From: Aporrectodea caliginosa
Taxonomy: Eukaryota > Annelida > Clitellata > Crassiclitellata > Lumbricidae
Length of the DNA: 64,000 nucleotides
Assembly: GCA_020284085.1 (NCBI GenBank)
Contig: JACEVL010000156.1
Coordinates: 1 to 64,000, forward strand
Direction of reading: 5' to 3'
Shown here: positions 9,484 to 19,624 of the stretch, one piece after another
Layout of the letters: each line of letters starts with the position of its first letter
Numbering within the stretch: position 1 is the first letter of the stretch
Made by a program: the position numbers and the translations under genes
The notes under the pieces: generated by a model
The model's input: the letters and a program-made list of their open reading frames with translations, nothing else
Databases searched by the model: none
Told to the model about the DNA's origin: nothing

Positions 9484-12406
9484 CTAAAAAAAAAGTTCAA
9501 TCATTTATATAAATTGCGCCAAAGCAACGAAATCATGAAATAAAAGTTCTCAAATGGTGGCATAGGAGTTTAGTATTACACAGAAATCTAGCCACACAAT
9601 TGACTATTATTATAAATGCTCAATATGTTTTAGCATGAGGCGGAGTCGGAATTCTGCAGGACAAACGCAGAATTTATTACAACAAATAATTATTTGTTAA
9701 TAAGAAGGAGGTATTAGTTTTAGTTAAGGCTGAGAATTTACACTAAGCAAATTGCAAATTTTAAATGTGAGTAATGCAAAAAAACTGGTATTTCTTTTCA
9801 CTCAACTTCTTTCTAATAATATATAATCTAAGTCTACGACACTTTTAGTTTTATTCCAACGCGATTCATTCCCTGGACCAAAGTTTTAGTTTAAAGGTGT
9901 TTAAACGTACACGATCAGTGGCGTAACGAAGGGCTTCAGCACGAAACAGCGCAGAATGCAGTCATTATTTGCGAATACTCGACCACGTATATATTGTTAT
10001 TATGGGGATGTACGATATGGTATAAGCTTAGTATGGCATCATGCTGGACTGTCAATTGAGAGGGCGGGCTTCAATTTGCCGCCACAGCGGAACTTCTTTT
10101 AAAAGCTTTCTGCTCTTTTTTCACCCTCAGCCGATTCAGACAAAGATAGCACACTGACCGTTCGCCGCAAGTGAAAAGAGCAGACACTTAGACTGTGGAA
10201 TGGCCACGCGCCAAAATCGTAAACGCAAAGCTGACAATTTTTAAAGCTCTACTGAAAAGCTAAGTGCAGGAAACCAGCTTACTCACAAGCGTTGAACCTG
10301 ATATGCCTGGGCTAAGAAAGCCGAAGTGGCTAACTGCATGGCAGCCTCGGCGATAACTTAAGCAATGACCGTGAGTCAAATTACAGGCTACCTAAAAGGT
10401 CAAATTCGTTTCATCTTACTTATTATAAAGCTTGTTTGTCAATTTGATCAACTAACCAGTGCCGTCTAGAGTTCTGTGAATTTCATTTCGAAAGAAGTTG
10501 GTCGCACAGATGTTGTTCCATTGCGAGCAGACAGTTCGAAGTCGGTCTATCACAGGATCGGCTTTTTCTTTCCACACGCTTTTGGCCATCTTCATATCCT
10601 TCACTTCCATAGCTACGACTTTAACGAGGATACATTCGAGTAGCTCGATCGGTAGATCTTGCAGCTACAAACGAAAGGTAAAGAAATCACACTCTGTCAT
10701 ACACTTATTTAGAACTCAAAAGTAGAAAATTATCAAAGAGGAACGATCAACCAGCCAATTCCTAAACACCACAGCGCTCCGATGCATGTAGAATACACGT
10801 TGAAAATCAATTTACCGTACATTACCAGGCGCAGAGGCTCAGATAATAAATGTGACGCCAGAGGTCAAAACCCGTCACATGTCGGTTTCTGACCTTTTTA
10901 TTCAGTCATATTCTACAAATTAATCTGCTTCAAAATACTTTTTACAGAATGAAAATATCTTTTTTCTAACTGAAGTTATGTGCGTTTGATTCTTTCATTG
11001 GTATAGAGTGAAAAAATCGAATAAAAAGTTTCGGAATATTCATGTCATTAAAGTCTTCAGCAACCATTACTTGATTATTCTGCAATTGTGCTGCACAAAA
11101 ATGGCTCTATTATGTGTCGAATAAAACAAACGGCATCAAAATCGGATTACTACTTTGCAAGTTATGGCAAATTCACAGGCAACTACTGAATTGAAGAATA
11201 TTCTACATTGTTGACCCCTCTCGCCTATTTCAGCTTCTAGCTCAGTATCTAGGAAGCGACAAGCGACGGCTTTTGAGTTTTGACCCCTGGCGTCACAAAT
11301 GAGCATAAAAAAATAATGGACACAGCATCACAGGGCTTCCTTCTCAATCAACTGTCAATGCCGGTTATTTGGCGTTTCCAGAAGGCCTATGGAGATGCCA
11401 GTAAGCAATTCCGTGCCTATCTTTATCAACTCTATCTTGCTTAGCATTAGAAAACAACCTAAAAGTTTCCTCTTTTTATGACGATCTTTTATTTCTTTTT
11501 AATATTTTCGTTTATTGAAACAATCCGGTTGACAAACCGCAACCGGTTACAGTGTACAGTTATGCAATTGAAACAATTCACAAGAACACAAATCACAGAA
11601 GACATAAATCTTAACTACTAACAGAACAGACAGCCTGCAATAACGAATATTTGCTTTTTACACCAATTTCGCTCATCATGCCGGAAGTCACAATCGCGCA
11701 ATCACACAGCTAAGGCGACATAGCCTATAGCCTAGGCTACTCCGCAACAAATACAAGTCAATGGAAGCATTTAGGGATTGCTAAATAACAATAGGCCCCT
11801 ATCTCTACGGCATCTCTAAAATGTAAAGTAAACTTTATCTTGTGTTTACAACAAGTGAAGGATGAGTTTGTATATTATGTTGCTGCCTTCGCGTTAAATC
11901 TGTCCTTTTCCTTCTAAGTAAAAACAACTGTTACAATTGAGAGAAAGATAGGAAAATGTCGGACGATAAACCACGTTGTTCAAACAATTTCATTCACAAA
12001 GTTTAGATTCAAAGTGAATTCGCGACTTGCATTTTAGTGTCATGTTGCTTACCGTTGTGTCACCCAATGAGACGAGTTTAGCACGTTTAGCATCAATGCC
12101 TCGCTGTTCGCACACGGCTACAAGAGAAATAAATGCAATTTTCCTGAAATGCAATTAAATTCCTTAATTACTGTGTAGAATTTGATGTTATAAGGCTGTA
12201 ATATAGTCACATAAAAGCTGGTCGTCTGAGCGAAGAATTGACATAGTAATATGAATTGTTCATTATAATTATAAACTGACTGCAACCTCGAAAACAATGA
12301 ACTATAAGTATACTTCTTAAAAACTTGTTTGCGTAAACTTACGATCTGAGTCTTCAGTTGTTTGCTCGTCATTGTTGGATTCAGATGCTGTTCGTTTCTT
12401 GGACAT
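8618..12406 (-). CDS. F-box-like and beta-propeller-like protein, four exons
   Basis: Spliced gene: exons 12406-12343, 12117-12053, 10664-10457 and 9483-8618. All junctions have GT-AG borders and the phases fit (1, 0, 1), giving a continuous ~400-residue frame ending in TAA. The start ATG follows AACGCC, an acceptable Kozak context. Residues 1-43 are polar and basic (MSKKRTASES, KRAKL). Residues ~47-105 fit an F-box: LPIELLECILVKV and LRTVCSQWNNICATNFFRNE, with an insertion between. Residues ~114-400 hold repeated beta-rich segments (YVINVLDRNN, GGLLTLSRQ, GNLVLVSEDD, GRILITNYQ) typical of NHL/TolB-like propellers. F-box proteins bind SKP1 in SCF ubiquitin ligases and use the C-terminal domain to recruit substrate; a role as substrate adaptor is inferred from that family. 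No orthologue name is assigned. Confidence 0.78.
9484..10456. other. Intron 3 of the F-box-like gene
   Basis: Mostly unrecognised AT-rich sequence. CAGTGGCGTAAC at 9916-9927 resembles the hAT-type ends at 32685 but has no inverted partner nearby. About 10200-10295 is a minus-strand member of a small repeat family listed separately. Confidence 0.6.
10200..10295 (-). repeat. Dispersed 'CTGGTGTCCTGCGCTTGG' repeat, copy 1
   Basis: On the minus strand it reads ACGCTTGTGAGTAAGCTGG, TTTCCTGCACTTAGC and GAGCTTTAAAAATTGTC, matching 45985-46060 (plus) and 46670-46775 (minus) at a moderate level. No coding potential was seen. Confidence 0.55.
10457..10664 (-). CDS. F-box-like gene, exon 3 (F-box domain)
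   Basis: 208 nt after an AG acceptor (GTTTGTAG), ending before GTTAGT. It encodes LQDLPIELLECIL through the VCSQWNNICA segment, i.e. the whole F-box-like domain. Phase 0 in, phase 1 out. Confidence 0.8.
10665..12052. other. Intron 2 of the F-box-like gene
   Basis: AT-rich intronic sequence with no element ends, domains or microsatellites that I recognise. Confidence 0.5.
12053..12117 (-). CDS. F-box-like gene, exon 2
   Basis: 65 nt between TTCTCTTGTAG and GTAAGC on the minus strand. It reads PVCEQRGIDAKRAKLVSLG and ends in phase 0. Intron 1 is 225 bp and intron 2 is 1388 bp. Confidence 0.72.
12343..12406 (-). CDS. F-box-like gene, exon 1
   Basis: 64 nt: ATG plus 20 codons (MSKKRTASESNNDEQTTEDSD) and one base. 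It is followed by GTAAGT on the minus strand, a consensus donor. Phase 1. Confidence 0.75.
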
Positions 12407-12967
12407 GGCGTTAGGGAAGCAGTAGGATCTCTAGAAGAAAAACGTCGCCTCTTGCCACGATCAACATCAGTATTGGAAAAAACACCAATAGTTGTTGGAA
12501 AGGGCTGAGTTTCTCGAAAGAAAATAACAAACTGAAGTTCTAGTTCAAAGGTAAACCGCATACGACTAAAATGATAAAAGATTAGCAAGAAATAAGTATG
12601 TGTTCGAATTGAAGTAGAAATTAAACTTATGAGTTATAAAATGAAATTATCGAAGTGTAGACATATATATATATATATAGACCTAATACGGTAATATTAT
12701 TATAATCTCAGCGTCTTGAAAATAAATATTGTGACGTCACATAGTGAAAGTTACGTCAAACGCTTCGTAAAATTATATAGCGCTATGCTTTTATATAATT
12801 TTTTCGTATTTTATAATTAAAATAATATTCTGTTATTGTAATAAATGTTATAGATATTAAATATTATTTTGATTTGTCATTATTTATCATCCTTACTTTT
12901 AATTGTGTACTATTATTGCCATTTACTTACTTGCTTACTTATTTCGTTAATGTCGAAGCAGACCGGA
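12407..12967. other. 5' flank of the F-box-like gene
   Basis: Upstream of the start codon on the minus strand. It contains a TGACGTCA site near 12732 and a short TA run near 12665. No clear TATA box is placed. The promoter should lie here, but its elements are not identified. Confidence 0.4.
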
Positions 12968-13418
12968 CATGGTGTAAGAGTAGTACTCTTACACCAAGGA
13001 CCAATATACACAGGACTGGAATCTCCTTATGTAAGCGCGTTGGAGAGAAAATGGCGGCTCATGGAGCCTGGCCACCTAGCGACAAAGGTGTAGAACCTCG
13101 TGTTTACCATGCTAAACGCCTATCTCCGTAGTTTAGATTATTTGACTGAAAGTCATTAAAAATATCTTTACATTTATTATTATTTACCTTTCTTCGTTCC
13201 TTAGAAACTGAAATAAAAATAATTCTGATTTGTTTTCCTCAAATTCGTGCAATTAATCGCTGAACAACACATCAGGTTCACCATGCATTTTTACGTCCAA
13301 AGACGCTCCTTACACCCGCATCGCCAGGTGGCGCCAGGCTCGTTGCCTTAAACCGGAAGTACACGATATTATCGCGAGTAACCAGTCCTTTAATATAGAG
13401 TCCTTGTCTTACACCATG
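12968..13418 (+). mobile_element. Short TIR element with CATGGTGTAAGA ends
   Basis: It starts CATGGTGTAAGA and ends TCTTACACCATG, a perfect 12-bp inverted terminal repeat. AGACCGGA occurs at 12960-12967 and 13419-13426 as an 8-bp target duplication. The first 27 bp form a near-perfect palindrome centred on GTAGTAC. At 451 bp it is non-autonomous and codes for nothing recognisable. A diverged copy in inverted orientation lies at 28042-28519. The CAT- start and 8-bp duplication fit P-type elements, but this is only suggestive. Confidence 0.8.
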
Positions 13419-13426
13419 AGACCGGA

Positions 13427-13992
13427 CGACGACTATAAACAAAAGGAAGACTCTTAATCTCGAGTCAAACTGCGCTATTCTAAGTAAGTAAGTAAGTAAA
13501 TATGTAATTAAGTATAGCTTTTATTTCAGCATTAGCAAAGGCACAATGGGATATCGAAGTAGAACGTAAAATGACACATAAAAGTAGTAATAATGTATAG
13601 TAATAATAATGAATCGTAAAGTTATAACACATTTCAATAAGTGTAAAGCATCCTTGTAATGAAGCCCTTTCCAGTGAGGAGGTCCGAACGTAGAATTTCA
13701 CGGTTGTGAGGACTAGCAGTAAAGAGTAGGCCTACTGTAACTCATGAACTGGAGGGAGAAAGCCATGGAGAACATTCCAGTATCAGCCAATATAGTGGCA
13801 AATAGAGCGCGGTCAGCTTTGACGAACATCTCTTGGCATGTAGGGGAGTGGCAGGACAAAACACCTACTTATTGGTTGTTTATCAAAGAGTTTAGCCCAA
13901 ATTAACGAATCCCAAATTAAGGATTCCTCACCAAGCAAGAGAGAAGTAGCCTACACCATTCGCGCAACAATGGTAAAGCGCACGGCGTCATA
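13427..13992. other. Intergenic stretch
   Basis: AT-rich, with TAAG/TTAC short repeats near 13480 and one TAGGCCTA palindrome at 13727-13734. No gene recognised. Confidence 0.4.
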
Positions 13993-14448
13993 CAGGGGTC
14001 GTCCATTAATTATGTCAACAAAATAAGGGGAGGGGGTTTGGATAAGTTTGACAGTTGTTGACAAGGGGGAGGGGTTCGGTACAATATGACGTCAACAAAT
14101 GTTTCCAAAGAATCAACATAGACCCTTCAAAATGGTAGCTTAAACATTTAGTACGGTAATGCTAAAAATGTATAAAGTGCTTAAATGTTTAATACTACTA
14201 AAAAGATGGTAATAAACTAAACTCATAAAGGCCTATTTTTAAATTCGAGATTGCATTTTTGTGTCAAAAATCTAACAGTGATTCTACATGTATTAGCCAT
14301 TGCGTTTCTTTTTTTGTAGAGGGAGGGCGGGGGTTCTGGTGTTGTTTATATAATTTTTAGGGGTTCTTCAATGTTTGACAGTTGTTGACAAGGGGAGGGG
14401 GTCAAAACTGCCTAAAATATGTTGACATAATTAATGAACGATTACCAG
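13993..14448 (+). mobile_element. MITE with ATTAATTATGTCAAC inverted repeats, TA duplication
   Basis: The left end is CAGGGGTCGTCCATTAATTA and the right end, reverse-complemented, is CTGGTAATCGTTCATTAATT; both run on into ATGTCAAC, giving about 27 bp of imperfect inverted repeat. TA flanks both sides (13991-13992, 14449-14450). A direct subterminal repeat (TTTGACAGTTGTTGACAAGG) occurs near 14048 and 14378. TA duplication suggests a Tc1/mariner-like mobiliser; no transposase is present. Confidence 0.72.
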
Positions 14449-14450
14449 TA

Positions 14451-14491
14451 AGCGTAGGGACCCTGGGCAAGTCCTTCACTCGCAATTACTC
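14451..14491 (+). mobile_element. SINE fragment, 5' side of LINE insertion
   Basis: GCGTAGGGACCCTGGGCAAG and the following bases match the reverse complement of 49745-49778, the body of the SINE on the minus strand there. The SINE continues at 15920 after the LINE. The tRNA-like head is missing because the fragment abuts the MITE end at 14448. Confidence 0.8.
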
Positions 14492-15911
14492 GACTCATCT
14501 GATCCTGTCAACTTTCGACCTATTGCTAATGTTTCATTTCTGTCGAAAATTATTGAAAAGATTGCTGCTTATCAGCTTACTGTTTATTTAGAGGCAAATA
14601 AGATGCTTCCAGAGTGCCAATCCGGTTTTCGGAAAGGCCACTCCACTGAAACCCTATTGCTCCGTCTCCTTTCTGACATTTATGGGGCTATAGATAGTTC
14701 GCAACTCACTCTACTGGCCTTGTTCGACGTTAGTGCTGCTTTCGACACTGTCGATCATGAAATTTTACTTAAGCGGCTACAAATTTCATTTGGCCTGTCT
14801 GGTAACTTTCTTAGTTGGCTGGGTTCATTCCTCAGTGAACGCTCTTTCTGTGTGGTCTATGGGCCCTCCAGGTCTTCATGGGTCCCTGCCCCTTACGGCC
14901 TTCCGCAGGGCTCGGTGCTGGGTCCCCTTCTTTACATCATTTACACCTCTGAAATTGGTTCCCTACTTACTGCTTCTGCTGTGCTAGGTCACCTGTACGC
15001 TGATGACGTTCAGGCCTACCTGCACTGCCTTGCTGCTAACGCCACTGCTACTGTTCGAGCAATGAGCCTGGCTTTGGGTGCCCTGGAAGCGTGGATGCCT
15101 GCGCCTCAACCCATCCAAAACCCAATTTATCTGGCTGGGCACTCGGCAGCAGCTTGCGAAGCTAGACCTATCCGCCATTGCTGCAGACTTCCCTCAATTT
15201 GTCTTTTCCTCTGTTGTCCGTGACCTTGGAGTTACATTGGACCAAGAGTTAACCTTTGCCCCTCATATAAACCGGCTCTGCCGTGATTCATACTACCAGT
15301 TACGCCAGTTCCGCACTGTTGCTCGCTCACTTACTTCAGACTCCTCTGCTACACTCATCCACTCTTTTATCACAGTGCGACTTGATTACTGTTGCTCACT
15401 CTATGTTGGCCTCCCTGCTGATCGGTTGGGGTGCCTGAACCGGGTTCTGCGCTCTGCCGCACGCCTTTGCGGTCGTATTCCCAAATTTGGTCACATCTCA
15501 GGTTATATGCTGGATGTGCTTCATTGGCTCCCCCTACTGCAGCGATTCTTGTATCGGATCATAGCTTTGGTCTGGCGGTCCTTGCTGGGCCTAGCCCCTG
15601 CCTATCTACGTGACCTCTGCTGCCCTACCTTGGGTGCTCCGGGTCGTCGCTCTCTCCGCTCTACTGAGCGGGGCGTGCTCATGGTCCCTTTTGCCCACAC
15701 AGCTACTAAGCAGAATCGGGCCTTCTCAGTGGTTGGCCCCTCCCTCTGGAACGGGCTTCCTTTGACGTTGCGCTTGCATCCCAGAATCCACTCTGAATCT
15801 TTCTATACTTGCCTCAAAACTGTCCTTTTCAGCCGTGCTGTGGTCGGGAGCGCTTCTGAGTAGTAACCTTGAAGGGGCGCTATATAAAACTTCGTAATGA
15901 ATGAATGAATG
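14492..15911 (+). mobile_element. 5'-truncated LINE inserted in a SINE
   Basis: Element of 1.4 kb containing the RT region and C-terminal part of a CR1/L2-like non-LTR retrotransposon and ending in (GAAT)n. AATTACTC occurs at 14484-14491 and 15912-15919 as an 8-bp target duplication. Removing the LINE restores a continuous SINE body. Its 3' tail (GGGAGCGCTTCTGAGTAG ... GGGGCGCTATATAAA) is very like the SINE tail. Confidence 0.85.
14495..15863 (+). pseudogene. Non-LTR reverse transcriptase, frameshifted
   Basis: Reading from 14495 gives DPVNFRPIANVSFLSKIIEK, then QSGFRKGHSTETLLLRLLSD, DVSAAFDTVDHEIL, GLPQGSVLGPLLYIIYTSEI and the catalytic LYADDVQAYL. After EAWM (about 15098) a frameshift moves the reading to the frame ending at 15863, with RLNPSKTQFIWLG, RDLGVTLDQELTF, LDYCCSLYVGLPADRL and VGPSLWNGLPLTL. 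This order is that of CR1/L2-type RT and its C-terminal domain. The endonuclease is absent because of 5' truncation. Apart from the frameshift the coding sequence is well kept, so the insertion is relatively young. Confidence 0.88.
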
Positions 15912-15919
15912 AATTACTC

Positions 15920-16010
15920 ATGCGCTTCGGCGTGAAACTCCGATTCAGTGTCCGTCGCTGTATTGAGGAGCGCCTCTGAGTAGAAATCTTGAAGGGGCGC
16001 TATAGCAAGT
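15920..16010 (+). mobile_element. SINE fragment, 3' side of LINE insertion
   Basis: ATGCGCTTCGGCGTGAAACT through GGCGCCTCTGAGTAGAAATC-type tail matches the reverse complement of 49660-49745. It ends GGGGCGCTATA and runs into the CATA array instead of the expected (GAAT)n. Confidence 0.8.
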
Positions 16011-16013
16011 ACT

Positions 16014-16196
16014 CATACATACATACATACATACATACATACATACATACATACATACATACATACATACATACATACATACATACATACATACATACAT
16101 ACATACATACATACATACATACATACATACATACATACATACATACGTACATACATACATGCATACATACATACATACATACATACATTACATACA
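16014..16196 (+). repeat. (CATA)n microsatellite
   Basis: About 180 bp of nearly pure ACATACAT repeat. Long ORFs here on both strands are only translations of the repeat. Confidence 0.97.
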
Positions 16197-16197
16197 T

Positions 16198-16598
16198 GAA
16201 CCACCAGGACACGCAATGCCAAAAAGACTGCTTAGCTCTGCAGCATACATTATTAGTATGAAGAGCACCTGATTCTTTCAGAGAGTTAACACCATGCAAG
16301 GATCTTGAGATCGGTAACTCGGTCAATTCGGTCAATTCCAGCAATTCGGCGGTATTGTAACATCCGTTTGGTGATGAGGACGGGTGACGATAATTTCGCA
16401 GGACTTGCTAATATTTAAACGTAAGCTGCACCTTTTGGACCATTGTGCAATATGAGCAAGTTCTGATTCGGTAGTAAAAATCCCTGATGCAGGTACCACC
16501 AAATAACAGTCATCAGCATACCTAAATAGGCGCGCTATAAATTTACCATCTGGTGTGATTCGCGACATCGGTGTTCTGCTAGACTGCAGCCTAAACAT
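16198..16598 (-). pseudogene. LINE reverse-transcriptase fragment
   Basis: The minus-strand frame from about 16574 reads RITPDGKFIARLFRYADDCY, then VVPASGIFTTESELAHIAQW and LRLNISKSCEIIV. YADD is the RT catalytic motif. It continues, frameshifted, to about 16200 (HTNNVCCRAKQS). It joins a plus-strand LINE piece head to head at about 16558, so at least two insertions or a rearrangement are involved. Confidence 0.75.
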
Positions 16599-16935
16599 GA
16601 CTCAACACATTTCTTCCGTCGTCAGAGCATGCAATTCCCACCTTCACCGAATCCGACAGGTACTCTTGCCTCAACGAAACTTACCTTTGTATTCTCATCC
16701 AAGCTCTCGTCATCTCTCGTCTCACCTACGACAACTCTTTCCCATCCCGGCTCCATTCATCGACACTACAACCCCTATCCTCAGTTCTACACATTGCCGC
16801 TTACCTAATAAAAGGTCTTGGTCCCAGAGATTACATCACCCCTACACTGCAACAACTTCACTGTCTTCCCACCCGCGTCCGTATCATCTAGTGGTGTTGC
16901 ACCAAAGTCCTATCGGACATAGAGACTGCCCATGG
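16555..16935 (+). pseudogene. LINE C-terminal fragment
   Basis: The frame from 16558 reads RDIGVLLDCSLNMTQHISSV and VRACNSHLHRIRQ, the region after the RT catalytic core of CR1/L2/Rex-type LINEs. Further on it is frameshifted, with traces of a LDY...HWLP segment. It is followed directly by the dispersed repeat. Confidence 0.7.
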
Positions 16936-17216
16936 TGAGTGATCTATTCGAGAACATGAAGTCTTCAAAGTTAAGGACTAAATGACATAAGCGACTGGGC
17001 GGCATTGACAGATGCAGGACGGGATAGAAGGCAGCTCTCGCGAGGCACGCGGCATGATGAGACGACCTCGATTAAGAATGGCATTGAGGTTCTGCCACTG
17101 CCTTAAGGACATGCCTGACCGTTGCAACTACCTACAAGTCTACCCATGTGGCCATTTAAATAGAGGATGAACTATGACATGAGCGAAACTGGCAGAGAAA
17201 TAACCATCAGCGACAA

Positions 17217-17318
17217 GCGAGAGAGAGACACACACAGACACAGACAGACAGACAGACAGACAGACATAGAGGGAGACAGAGAGAGGGGAGAGAGGGAGAC
17301 AGAGAGAGAAAGAGAGAA
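17217..17318 (+). repeat. GACA/GAGA microsatellite
   Basis: GACAGACA and GAGAGGGA repeats at the same internal position as the array in copy 1 (7322-7442). Confidence 0.85.
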
Positions 17319-17806
17319 GTTGACCATGTATGTGATAACATACGGACCAACACATCGAAATCTATAATAAGGAACCTTCAAAAGTGTAGTTCTCAGGGTC
17401 AATATCGTATAAATAGAGAATCGTGGGAAAGTCCTGTAGGCAAAGGAAGAGTGACTAAGAGCTAACGAGCATACAATGCCTTTGTCGCTGTTTAATTTCC
17501 TGTTCACAAGTTGCTAATAATAGATAATCTTGCTATCAGAGTGAAGGGGTCTAAGGCCAAAGTAGATAAGACGGAGACAAATAACTCTACTTAGCATTCC
17601 TGTTATTACTTGTCACTTTCGCTATTCCTGATACATTCGTTTGCAAAATTACCTACTCCCACTGTCTCTCCTCTGTGTTGACAAATCCGGCAAATTCCGA
17701 TGTATCAGAGACGATATCGGAGGTTAAGATGATAGAGGAAAAGCAGTGACAAAAGCAGTTCGCTATAAGAAACGTGCTCACTGCAGGTTGAAGGAGTCCG
17801 AGTCAG

Positions 17807-18210
17807 GGGCGTAGCCAGTAGGGTTTCTGATTTAAGAGGGACCGCCGAGGCGCGCAGCGCTCGAGCGTGGCAATGGGGGGATGTGCCCCTCCCCACAATT
17901 TTTTGAATTTCCACACTGTAATGGAAGCAATTTAAGCTGTCATCTGAACAAAAACTCAGGCTATTTCAGTGCTGATAGGCCCAGCTGTTACTCGTAGCTA
18001 CGAAGACTAGTTTGAGTCGTGTTTTAGTTTGACTGCAGACAATACTTGCAAAAAATATAAAAAAGTAAGTAAAAGTTTCGAAGTTTCACGTACAAGCAAT
18101 GTCATCCAAAGATTTAATTTCGCAGTTGGAAAATATGACTAAAAAAATTTTTGCAATTAGTTATTTCGGGGGGGGTTTGAACCCGTAAAACCCCCCCCTA
18201 AATGCCCATG
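17807..18210 (+). mobile_element. Insertion starting GGGCGTAGCCAG with ~11-bp direct flanks
   Basis: GTCCGAGTCAG occurs at 17796-17806 and 18211-18221, on both sides of ~404 bp that copy 1 of the host repeat lacks. It begins GGGCGTAGCCAGTAGGG and ends with runs of G then C (near 18170-18200). No inverted terminal repeat or coding sequence is evident, so the class is unknown. Confidence 0.65.
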
Positions 18211-18589
18211 GTCCGAGTCAGTAGGCCTACTGGGGTAAACGGATTTCTCTCCAGTGTGGCAATCCATCAAGGCTGCTGCCACTTTATGTCAAAGCTGCTT
18301 AAACGAAACAAGGCCAGCAGCAGCGGCGAGACCCAGTAGGCCACACTATTGCGTTTAATGGCGAGGATATAATTATGGCACGCCAAAACTTTTATGACAT
18401 GTTAGGTTCGCCCAACACATAAATGTGATTTTCTTGTAAACAAAATGCGGTTAGCAATTGGTATAATAAAGGATATACTTACTTATTTACTTACTTAAAG
18501 TTGCATCCGTAAGTGTGAGTACGGCAGACTATCCGGGACCAGGGGTTGGTAACTACATTGCCACCGTTTTATCTGTTAGGTGTTGTCTG

Positions 18590-18765
18590 CCAGCTACACA
18601 GAGCCATGATATCGTCACTCCAATTCTCAAGAAGTAATCGCTGGTTCCAGACGAGTAGGCCTACCGAAACTATAGACCCGTTTCCAACCTGACATTAGTA
18701 TCAGAGGTCGTCGAACGCATAGTAATTGATCGCACACTCCTACGCCGATGCCACCCAACAGCTGT
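18590..18765 (+). pseudogene. LINE reverse-transcriptase N-terminal fragment
   Basis: The plus strand reads HDIVTPILKK, then NYRPVSNLTLVSEVVERIVI and DRTLLRR with one stop, the opening motifs of non-LTR RT. Only about 60 codons remain. Confidence 0.65.
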
Positions 18766-19624
18766 CTAGCGCCTTACGGTTTCAAGCGCTTGCCGCAAAC
18801 AGGCAAAGAAACGTTAAAGAGGTTCAAGTCGCAGGTTGCAAGGAAGATTATTTCAGAAGGGTGGGCTGCTGGCAAATGCATAGCCTCTACGCTGGGCCAC
18901 GGAAGTTCGGGTCGGCAGGACACCAGGTCATATTGCGAAATAGAGCGAATAAATATGCGGCCCTGCAGTGATGAAAGAGAGCGAGACGCAAAGCTGCCTA
19001 AGAGCAGATGAAGCAAAGTATGCACGACAAATGCGTGAAAGCATAACGATCTTAAATTCAGTGCGGTTTGTGAAAAAAAATTAATATAGAACTACATACC
19101 TACGTACTCTCTCAGCCGCCCATCCACATGCCCCCACATGTAACTAGATATTCCCAAACTTAGGCATAAGCCTACTAACCATCAGCCGAACCGCTGCATT
19201 TCAAACAGATTAAAGCTGTTTAATACGGAAAGATGCAAGCCCTTTTTAGATTGCATTACCATAGTCGACCGTGGTGCATATGAATTAATTAATGGGGCCC
19301 GTATGTGGTTTGAGTCGCATACGAGCGACGAATTGTGCGAATCTGGTGCAAATAATAGGAGTATATTCGACAGAATTCTTCAAATGCTTTGAAATATTAA
19401 TTTCTGGTCCAATTAAGCTTGAGGTCAAGGCCAGATCAAGCGTAGTGTTGGATAGAAACATCAAGGAAGCAATGTTGCAAACAAGACGAGAGAATTTCGA
19501 AAATCTCCCAAGCCAGATGAATTGAATTTCCCCAGATTATTATTGTTTTTACCCGAGGTAGTACTAATCCATCAGGGTATCAAAACTATTATCCGGTGAA
19601 AGGAAGATGGTTTTCTGGAACGGT
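18766..19624. other. Intergenic stretch
   Basis: Short open frames between 18726 and 19025 on both strands show no domain. The rest is AT-rich. No gene or element end recognised. Confidence 0.4.

Larger units (their letters stand above)
16934..18360 (+). repeat. Dispersed ~1-kb repeat, copy 2
   Basis: It matches 7037-8090 in the same order of blocks and is interrupted by an insertion at 17806-18210. Without the insertion it is about 1.0 kb, like copy 1. Confidence 0.7.

Noticed and set aside
9916..9927. CAGTGGCGTAAC as the end of a hAT element
   Set aside because: No inverse end was found within ~1.5 kb; the same holds for 42100-42111.
15945..16344. Long Tyr/Met/Cys/Val or Ile/His/Thr ORFs on both strands
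   Set aside because: They are translations of the (CATA)n array.
16934..18360. The ~1-kb dispersed repeat as LINE 3'UTR
   Set aside because: A LINE fragment precedes copy 2, but copy 1 has no recognisable LINE coding before it within the window.
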